Source: CAIXOZ01 sp046091285 (GTDB lineage Bacteria; Cyanobacteriota; Cyanobacteriia; PCC-6307; Cyanobiaceae). From it: a stretch of DNA of 11,654 bases. The stretch spans positions 1 to 11,654 of the forward strand of contig JBJTBH010000005.1 in the NCBI GenBank assembly GCA_046091285.1. Direction: 5' to 3'. The notes below the pieces were generated by a model that saw only the letters and a list, made by a program, of their open reading frames with translations, did no database searches and was not told where the DNA came from. Made by a program: the position numbers and the translations under genes. The stretch's first letter is position 1. Each line of letters opens with the position of its first letter. Positions 6,944-11,654 of the stretch are shown piece by piece.

Positions 6944-7863
6944 ACGATCACGATCTGGGCCAGACTCTGCGGGCCCATGCCCTGGCAGGCCAACCGCCTG
7001 GGACGCCGCAACAGATCAGCAGACTTCAGGCGGTGATCGGTGATCTGGTCACCGATCATCAACGGCTCCTGCTGCCGGCGCTGCGAGCGCTGGTGGCCTC
7101 GAAGGCCTTCACCAGTGCCCTCGGCCAGAACCCACCGCTGGCCGATGCGCGGGTTCTGCCCCGCCTGCGGCAGGAGCTGGCGGCCACTTACGCCCCGGAG
7201 GTGCTCGAGCGGATGGAGAATGTGCTGGCCGGTCTTCTGAACCAACCGCCGCCTGCGGTTCACCGGAGCGTGGCAGCCCCGCCGGCGATCACGCCCACCA
7301 CATCTCAGGAGAGGGGCTACGGCGTCGGTCTGCTGGTGCTGACCGGCGTGCTGGCGATGCTCAGCGCCCTCGCCATGGCGATCGTCGGCGGTGGGGTCGC
7401 CCTCTGGCTGCGCCAACGAGGGTCCCAGAGCCAGCCGCCCCCGCCGGCCACCGTGGCAGCACCAGTGGCGCCACTTCCAGCCGCCATCCCACCGGACCGT
7501 TCCACCACGTCCCCACCCCTGAGTGGCGACGACACCGCCTCAACGGCGGCGCAGCAGAGCCTGAGCAACCTCTACAACGCCCTCAGCCGCAAGGACCTTG
7601 TCACCGCCCGGACGTATTACAACGGCGGCAGCGGCGATCAATTCGATCCAGCCTTTTTCAACCAGTTCGCCGGGGTGTCCCTCAGTGACCTGAAGGAGAC
7701 AGGCCGCAGCGGCCCCAACCTGTTCTTCACAGGCGTGGTGACCTTCCTTTATCCCGATGGCACCCGTCAGCTGGAACATCGCACCTTCACGGTGGACACC
7801 AGCTCTTCTCCAGCGGTGGTGACCGCCAGCGCGTTCACGGGCGTGATCCGACTGCGGAGCTGA
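6940..7863 (+). CDS. One-pass membrane protein with exported C-terminal domain, last gene of the signalling operon
   Basis: I do not recognise a named family for this 307-residue protein. The N-terminal part (about residues 5-102) is predicted to be all helical and cytoplasmic. A Pro-containing linker leads to one transmembrane helix at about 127-157, followed by a long Pro/Ala/Ser/Thr-rich spacer (about 162-203). The C-terminal part (about 204-307) begins with a helix (SLSNLYNALSRKDL), then beta-rich sequence; this helix-plus-sheet pattern resembles the small NTF2-like or IMS-type domains seen at the ends of some cyanobacterial membrane proteins, a tentative reading. The ATG at 6940 overlaps the PP2C stop (ATGA); the open frame reaches back to 6613, but that is inside the phosphatase gene. 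Its place in the operon suggests an envelope-facing sensor or partner of the phosphatase. Confidence 0.82.
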   Translation: MNDHDLGQTLRAHALAGQPPGTPQQISRLQAVIGDLVTDHQRLLLPALRALVASKAFTSALGQNPPLADARVLPRLRQELAATYAPEVLERMENVLAGLLNQPPPAVHRSVAAPPAITPTTSQERGYGVGLLVLTGVLAMLSALAMAIVGGGVALWLRQRGSQSQPPPPATVAAPVAPLPAAIPPDRSTTSPPLSGDDTASTAAQQSLSNLYNALSRKDLVTARTYYNGGSGDQFDPAFFNQFAGVSLSDLKETGRSGPNLFFTGVVTFLYPDGTRQLEHRTFTVDTSSSPAVVTASAFTGVIRLRS

Positions 7864-7865
7864 GG

Positions 7866-7903
7866 TCTTCCCCTGTCCTGTCCCCTCCTGCCTCCTCCTT
7901 CCC
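7866..7903 (+). other. Pyrimidine-rich tract just before the transaldolase start
   Basis: Of 38 bases on the plus strand only three are purines (G at 7875, 7880, 7890). It ends with CCTCCTCCTTCCC directly against the ATG at 7904, so there is no Shine-Dalgarno sequence for that gene. The segment contains CCTCCTT, the same sense as the 3' tail of 16S rRNA rather than its complement. It fills the gap between the signalling operon and the transaldolase gene, and no hairpin terminator is visible in it. Confidence 0.7.
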
Positions 7904-8563
7904 ATGGCCCTACGTCTGTTTCTGGATTCCGCCTGCAGAACCGACTGGGACCAGTGGCTGCCGACCGGCCTGTTCCATGGGGTGACCACCAACCCGACCT
8001 TGCTGCGCCGCGCCGGTGAAGCCTGCCGCCTGGACGCCCTGCAGGCTGTGTACGAACGTGCCGACCGGCATGGCTGCCAGGAGATCCACCTGCAGACCTG
8101 GGGAAACAGCGTCACGGAAGCCTGCGAACGCGGTCTGGCCCTCTCCGCCCTGGATCCGCGGCGGGTGGTGGTGAAAGTGCCGATCGACCGCCAGGGCTGC
8201 CAGACCGCCCGCCAGCTGATCAGCGCAGGGGTACGTGTGACATTCACCGCCTGCTATGAACCGGCGCAGGTACTGGTGGCGGCGGCGCTCGGGGCTGATT
8301 ACGTGGCGCCCTATCTCGGTCGGATCTGCGACCGTGAGCGGGATGGCCACCGGGAGGTGATCACGATGCAGCAGGCCCTGACCGGGGTGGGATCCGCGGT
8401 GCGGGTGCTGGTGGCCAGCCTGCGCAGCAAGGAGGATCTGCCCCGACTGGCGGCCGCCGGCCTGAACACCTTCACAATCAGTGCCGTGATTGCCGCCGAC
8501 CTCTTCAGCAACACGGACACGATCGCCGCGGCCGAGGTCTTTGAGCGCGACGCGGCAGGCTGA
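7904..8563 (+). CDS. Transaldolase-family enzyme, fructose-6-phosphate aldolase (FSA/TalC) type
   Basis: Small class I aldolase of the transaldolase family, cytoplasmic, 219 residues, matching the usual length of the short FSA/TalC group. It forms a Schiff base with its substrate through K91 in VVVKVP. Other family motifs: LDSA with D8, GVTTNPTLL (26-34), VTFTACY (112-118), YVAPYLGR (133-140) and a late VLVASLR. At the two positions that separate aldolase from transaldolase chemistry, this protein has Q64 (EIHLQTWG) and Y137 (APYLGR). E. coli FSA has Gln59 and Tyr131, whereas true transaldolases have Glu and Phe. I therefore favour a fructose-6-phosphate aldolase-like reaction (C3 ketone plus glyceraldehyde 3-phosphate), although the physiological substrate is unknown. 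The gene starts 40 nt after the signalling operon; co-transcription cannot be excluded. There is no recognisable ribosome-binding site. Confidence 0.9.
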   Translation: MALRLFLDSACRTDWDQWLPTGLFHGVTTNPTLLRRAGEACRLDALQAVYERADRHGCQEIHLQTWGNSVTEACERGLALSALDPRRVVVKVPIDRQGCQTARQLISAGVRVTFTACYEPAQVLVAAALGADYVAPYLGRICDRERDGHREVITMQQALTGVGSAVRVLVASLRSKEDLPRLAAAGLNTFTISAVIAADLFSNTDTIAAAEVFERDAAG

Positions 8564-8612
8564 GCAGGGCAGAAGGGCAGGGAAGGAAGAAGGGAAGGGC
8601 AACGGAGGGGCC
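8564..8612 (+). other. Purine-rich tract just after the transaldolase stop
   Basis: The plus strand is almost all G and A, with 8579-8599 an unbroken run of 21 purines in GGGAAGG/GAAG-type units. It is partly complementary to the pyrimidine-rich tract upstream of the same gene: GGGAAGGA (8580-8587) is the exact reverse complement of TCCTTCCC at 7896-7903, and pairing continues imperfectly beyond. The rest of this 274-bp convergent gap (to 8837) shows no gene; it holds a nine-base direct repeat GACGGGACT (8659-8667 and 8688-8696) and the ycf65 terminator. Confidence 0.65.
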
Positions 8613-8749
8613 TCGACAGTTCAACGGAACCTGTCTCAGAACATCCGCAAGCAGCCGCGACGGGACTGCCGGCTCCAGGCACGGCGAGACGGGACTCCGC
8701 CGCTGTCACCATGATCCAGGCCTGCGGAACATCCGACCGACACCCATGC

Positions 8750-8773
8750 AAAAACCCCAGGACAAGCCTGGAG
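8750..8773 (-). terminator. Intrinsic terminator of the psrp-3/ycf65 gene
   Basis: Read on the minus strand, CTCCAGG, loop CTTGT, CCTGGGG forms a 7-bp stem with one T-G wobble, followed at once by TTTTTG. It lies about 65 nt beyond the ycf65 stop. The run of T on only this strand gives its direction. It would not serve as a classical terminator for the converging transaldolase transcript. Confidence 0.8.
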
Positions 8774-8837
8774 AGGCTGCCCCGGGGTGAAATGGCAACG
8801 GACGGAAGGGCCGGACCTGAAGGCCTGGGAGCCGTGA

Positions 8838-9344
8838 TCAGGCGGTACCGCAGAAGGTGACGTCGGGGAACTTGAGCTTGGCCTCATCGAGGCTCTTGCC
8901 CCTGCCTTCCTCCTGCCAGTAGTTGATCACTTCCGTGGCTTTGTTGAGCACTTCAACACGCTCGTTGTCGGTGATCCAGCTCTTGCCCTCAAGCTCGGTC
9001 TTCAGAGTTTCCCAGGCATCCTCGCGGGGCCAGAAGAAGTAAGCGGTCAGAGGGCTCGGACCGCCGCCGACGATCTGATCGACCGCCAGGGCGACGTTGT
9101 CGGGCAACCAGAGGATCTTCAGAAGAAAACGACCTTCGTCGGCCTTCGGGGTGTAACCGGAAGGCACGCCATCGGCATCAATGGTGGCGGTGGCCAGGGC
9201 GGCGCTGCCACCACGCAGCACGGGGCGTCCCTCAGTGGTGTCCTCGGCTGCGGCCCCCTGGGGAGCGGCGCCGACAGCACCGCCTGCGGCGACATCAGCG
9301 GCGCTCGAAGCGCTGATGTCTGAGGCGCTCTCGGTGGCTGTCAT
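8838..9344 (-). CDS. ycf65: Ribosomal protein PSRP-3/Ycf65, small subunit
   Basis: Component of the 30S ribosomal subunit shared by cyanobacteria and plastids, known as plastid-specific ribosomal protein 3 or Ycf65. The conserved core lies at about residues 70-148 of 168: RFLLKILWLPDNVALAVDQ, a SPLTAYFFWPREDAW segment, and NKATEVINYWQEEG. Before it is an Ala/Gly/Thr-rich, low-complexity extension of about 65 residues that is not part of the core. I place the start at the ATG at 9342-9344; an in-frame TTG at 9357-9359 could add five residues. No good Shine-Dalgarno sequence precedes either. The ATG shares bases with the ATG of the divergent HAD gene. The gene is monocistronic, with a clear hairpin terminator downstream. 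The family is certain; only the start is open. Confidence 0.96.
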   Translation of the reverse strand: MTATESASDISASSAADVAAGGAVGAAPQGAAAEDTTEGRPVLRGGSAALATATIDADGVPSGYTPKADEGRFLLKILWLPDNVALAVDQIVGGGPSPLTAYFFWPREDAWETLKTELEGKSWITDNERVEVLNKATEVINYWQEEGRGKSLDEAKLKFPDVTFCGTA

Positions 9345-10209
9345 GGTTTCGGCGCTCAAGGCAGAAAGTCAAACAACTAACCTACCAGCCTCCGCCCCCC
9401 TCCCCCTGAGCCCCAAGGCCGTTCTCCTCTTCGACATCGATGGTGTGATCCGGGATGTGGCCGGAAGCTACCGCCGCGCCATCGTCGAAACCGTGCATCA
9501 CTTCTGCGGCTGGCGGCCGGCACCCGCCGTGATCGATGCGCTCAAGTCGGAAGGCTGCTGGAACAACGACTGGGAAGCCTCGCTGGAGCTGTTGCGCCGG
9601 AACCACCCCGGGACAGACGGCCAGCCGCCCCTGCCCGCCTTCGCAGACCTGGTGGCGGTGTTCAACAGCTTCTATTTCGGCGGTGACCCGGAAGGCGATC
9701 CAGCTCACTGGCGGGGCTTCATCGGCGACGAACCCCTGCTGGTGGATCGCCGCTTCTTCGAGGTCCTCAGCGCCGCCGACGTGGCCTGGGGGTTCGTCAG
9801 CGGCGCCGAACCAGCCTCGGCCCGCTTCGTGTTGCAACGGCGCCTCGAGCTGGCTGATCCGCCGCTGATCGCCATGGGCGAAGCCCCCGACAAGCCCGAT
9901 CCAACCGGTTTCCTGCGCCTGGCCGGCAGCCTGCTGGGCCCCAGCGGCCTGGGAGCGACCGCTCCGCCGGTGGCCTACCTGGGCGACACCGTGGCCGATG
10001 TGCTCACCGTGACCGGGGCCCGGCAACGCCACCCGGAGCAGTCCTTCCTGAGCCTGGCCGTGGCACCACCACACCTCCACGACGATCCGGCCCGATCCGC
10101 CTACGAAACCAATCTGCGCCAGGCGGGAGCCGACCATCTCCTGCGTCAGACCGCAGATCTGAGCCCCGCCCTGCTCGATGGCTGGCTGCAGGCGCTGGCC
10201 TCAGACTGA
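9343..10209 (+). CDS. HAD-superfamily phosphatase, cyanobacterial TIGR01548-like type
   Basis: Predicted Mg-dependent phosphohydrolase, cytoplasmic, substrate unknown, 288 residues from the start used here. All four HAD motifs are present: nucleophile D31 and acid/base D33 in FDIDGVIRD, S153 in FVSGAEP, K184 in DKPDP, and GDTVAD with D215 and D219. About 110 residues between motifs I and II (roughly 40-145) form a helical C1-type cap. DGVIRD followed by SYRRAIVETV fits the TIGR01548 group, found mainly in cyanobacteria. The start is the weak point. The ATG at 9343 overlaps the ycf65 ATG and gives a 26-residue leader before the first strand; no ATG, GTG or TTG lies between it and motif I. The alternatives are a CTG at 9406 or starts further upstream inside ycf65 (for example ATG at 9316). 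The gene converges on aminopeptidase P. Confidence 0.88.
   Translation: MVSALKAESQTTNLPASAPLPLSPKAVLLFDIDGVIRDVAGSYRRAIVETVHHFCGWRPAPAVIDALKSEGCWNNDWEASLELLRRNHPGTDGQPPLPAFADLVAVFNSFYFGGDPEGDPAHWRGFIGDEPLLVDRRFFEVLSAADVAWGFVSGAEPASARFVLQRRLELADPPLIAMGEAPDKPDPTGFLRLAGSLLGPSGLGATAPPVAYLGDTVADVLTVTGARQRHPEQSFLSLAVAPPHLHDDPARSAYETNLRQAGADHLLRQTADLSPALLDGWLQALASD
9379..9384 (-). promoter_or_regulatory. Possible -10 element for ycf65
   Basis: On the minus strand TAGGTT fits TANNNT and lies about 35 nt before the ycf65 ATG, which would give a leader of roughly 25-30 nt. No matching -35 element is evident. It lies inside the reading frame of the divergent HAD gene, ahead of its first conserved motif. 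Confidence 0.3.
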
Positions 10210-10252
10210 GACCATGCGCCGCTCAGGTCCAGAGACCATGCACCGCTCAGGT
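10208..10252 (+). repeat. Two-copy tandem duplication with 24-bp period at the HAD gene stop
   Basis: A 21-base segment beginning GAGACCATGC and ending CCGCTCAGGT occurs at 10208-10228 and again at 10232-10252, with one difference (G or A at the eleventh base). The first copy begins within the TGA stop of the HAD gene. The copies take up most of the 69-bp gap before the end of the converging aminopeptidase P gene. Confidence 0.9.
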
Positions 10253-10273
10253 GCCGTGGTGGCCAGCGCACCT
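10249..10273. terminator. Weak hairpin between convergent genes
   Basis: AGGTGC (10249-10254) and GCACCT (10268-10273) can form a 6-bp stem with a 13-base loop. No T-run follows on either strand, so it is only a candidate bidirectional terminator for the HAD gene and aminopeptidase P. Confidence 0.25.
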
Positions 10274-10278
10274 TGCGC

Positions 10279-11601
10279 TCAGCGCTCCAGCGCCGCCGGA
10301 GCCTTGAGGGCCGCAGCCGTGAGGGTCTCATGGCCATGGTCGGTCACAGCCACGTCATCCTCGATGCGGATGCCAATGCCCTTCCAGCGCTCCTCGATCG
10401 CAGGCTGGCCCTCGGGCACCGGCAGGCGATCACTGATGTACAGGCCAGGTTCCACCGTGAGCACCATGCCCGGCTCCAGGGCCACATGGTGCTCACCCAG
10501 GCGATAGGCGCCCACATCATGGACATCAAGGCCGAGCCAGTGGCCGGTGCGATGCATGTAGAGGTGGCGGAAGGCGCCCTGCTCGATGATGCCGTCGCGA
10601 TCTCCGACCAGCAGCCCCAGCTCCAGCAGCCCGTCCACCAGAACGCGGACGGCGGTGTCATGCACAGCCTCGGCGGTCTGACCCGGCGCCACCGCCGCCA
10701 CCGCGGCCTCCTGGGCCGCCAGCACCAGTTCATAAAGCACACGCTGCTCACCCGTAAAGCGCCCGTTGATCGGGAAGGTGCGGGTGATGTCACCGTTGTA
10801 GTAATCGCTCAGGGAGCAGCCGGCATCGATCAGCAGCAGATCGCCATCACGCAACAGAGCGTTGTTGGCGGTGTAATGCAGCACGCAGGCATTGTCGCCG
10901 CCGGCCACGATCGAGCCATACGCCGGTCCGCGGGCTCCCTGCTCCAGAAAGTGCTGCTCGATCACCGCCTGCACCTGCCGTTCCGTCAGACCCGGCCGGG
11001 CCACCTGACGCGCCAGCTCATGGGCTTCCGCCGAAATCCGCGCCGCCTCCCGCAACCGCGCCAGCTCCTCCGGGGCCTTGCGCAGCCGCAGATCATGCAG
11101 CAGCGGACAGGGGGCCACAAGCCCCAGGGCGGCAACGCCACTCCGGGGAGCGCGATCGAGCTGCTCCGCCCAGGCCTGCAGCACCAGGGGCTCGACGGCA
11201 GGATGCCTGCCCACCCGGAAGGCGATGCCCTCGGCTCCCTTCAGGTACTCCGGCAGCCGTTGCGCCAGTTCGCTGCGGGGATGCGCCAGGTCGGCACCGA
11301 AGCGCTCCACCGCTCCTTCACACCCCCAGCGAAAGCCATGCCACACCTCGGCGCTCGGCTGCCTGGGCGGAACGAACAGCACATAGCGCTCACCCTCGGG
11401 CCGGTGCGGCAGAAACAACGCCACCGCATCCGGTTCATCGAAGCCGGTGAGATACCAGAAATCGCTGTTCTGGCGGAACGGCCACTCGCAATCCGCGTGG
11501 TGCGTGGCGAGGACGGCGCCGGGAATGACGGCGGCGGCCCCCCCAAGCCGCTTCATGAACCGCAGCCGACGCTCGAGATGAACCGCAGGGGTGATCGACA
11601 T
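10279..11601 (-). CDS. pepP: Xaa-Pro aminopeptidase (aminopeptidase P)
   Basis: Cytoplasmic dinuclear-metal peptidase that removes an N-terminal residue preceding proline. It has 440 residues, the usual size of bacterial PepP. The N-terminal domain (about residues 1-170) carries FRQNSDFWYLTGFDEPDAV (42-60), a PepP hallmark. The C-terminal pita-bread domain (about 175-430) has the full metal set: D259 (LLIDAG), D271 (NGDITRTFP), H354 (HRTGHWLGLDVHD), E384 (LTVEPGLY) and E414 (IRIEDDVAVT). The ATG at 11599-11601 gives a start that fits the family; no strong ribosome-binding site precedes it. The 53 bases from there to the window edge contain no feature I can name. The gene is oriented against the HAD gene and looks like an ordinary single-gene housekeeping unit. 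Confidence 0.97.
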   Translation of the reverse strand: MSITPAVHLERRLRFMKRLGGAAAVIPGAVLATHHADCEWPFRQNSDFWYLTGFDEPDAVALFLPHRPEGERYVLFVPPRQPSAEVWHGFRWGCEGAVERFGADLAHPRSELAQRLPEYLKGAEGIAFRVGRHPAVEPLVLQAWAEQLDRAPRSGVAALGLVAPCPLLHDLRLRKAPEELARLREAARISAEAHELARQVARPGLTERQVQAVIEQHFLEQGARGPAYGSIVAGGDNACVLHYTANNALLRDGDLLLIDAGCSLSDYYNGDITRTFPINGRFTGEQRVLYELVLAAQEAAVAAVAPGQTAEAVHDTAVRVLVDGLLELGLLVGDRDGIIEQGAFRHLYMHRTGHWLGLDVHDVGAYRLGEHHVALEPGMVLTVEPGLYISDRLPVPEGQPAIEERWKGIGIRIEDDVAVTDHGHETLTAAALKAPAALER

Positions 11602-11654
11602 GGCGACACGGGCAACGCAGAGCGAGAAGATGGCACAGCCACCCCAGGCAGCAT

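Noticed and set aside
7891..7900. Perfect Shine-Dalgarno (AAGGAGGAGG) on the minus strand
   Set aside because: No start codon lies at a suitable distance downstream on that strand, and the frame there is antisense to the last operon gene.
8659..8696. Nine-base direct repeat GACGGGACT in the convergent gap
   Set aside because: Only two short copies with no gene, hairpin or insertion-sequence features attached; could be chance at this GC content.
8780..8787. CCCCGGGG palindrome near the ycf65 terminator
   Set aside because: An 8-bp GC palindrome has no loop for a stable hairpin and is expected by chance in GC-rich DNA.
9382..10137. Open frame of 251 codons on the minus strand
   Set aside because: It is antisense to the HAD gene, which carries all four HAD motifs; the antisense product has no family features.

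Overview
The window looks like chromosomal DNA from a high-GC unicellular cyanobacterium of the Synechococcus/Cyanobium type. The best taxonomic marker is the Ycf65/PSRP-3 gene (8838-9344, minus strand), a ribosomal protein family of cyanobacteria and plastids. The cyanobacterial-style HAD phosphatase beside it and the FHA-fused class A penicillin-binding protein (PBP) fit the same origin. There are nine complete protein genes and one gene cut by the left edge. I found no tRNA, rRNA, insertion sequence or CRISPR array.

Layout. From 1 to 2211 (minus) lies a bifunctional PBP with an N-terminal FHA domain; its 3' end is off the window. A 46-bp divergent gap separates it from a tightly packed plus-strand operon (2258-7863). 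Its six genes are joined by 4- or 8-nt overlaps, or a 4-nt gap at one junction: a small two-helix membrane protein, a membrane-anchored FHA protein, a Ser/Thr kinase-like protein with a zinc ribbon, a TerY/YegL-type von Willebrand A (vWA) protein, a membrane-anchored PP2C phosphatase, and a one-pass membrane protein with an exported C-terminal domain. A transaldolase/fructose-6-phosphate aldolase gene (7904-8563) follows 40 nt later, bracketed by a pyrimidine-rich tract upstream and a purine-rich tract downstream. Converging on it is psrp-3/ycf65 with its own hairpin terminator. Divergent from ycf65 is a HAD phosphatase whose most likely ATG overlaps the ycf65 ATG on the opposite strand (the shared CATG at 9342-9345). 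The HAD gene converges, across a 69-bp gap holding a 24-bp-period duplication, on a complete aminopeptidase P gene (10279-11601, minus).

How the genes may work together. Kinase, PP2C phosphatase and vWA protein form the 'TerY-P' type triad known from comparative genomics (E. coli yegI/yegK/yegL is a relative). Here it is extended by a membrane FHA protein, a membrane-tethered phosphatase and two further membrane proteins, and it sits head to head with a PBP that carries its own FHA domain. The kinase and phosphatase could write and erase phospho-threonine marks, and the FHA domains could read them, one reader being fused to a cell-wall synthase. That link to peptidoglycan synthesis is inference from gene order and domains. 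It is the most interesting hypothesis in the window. The remaining genes look like ordinary housekeeping genes.
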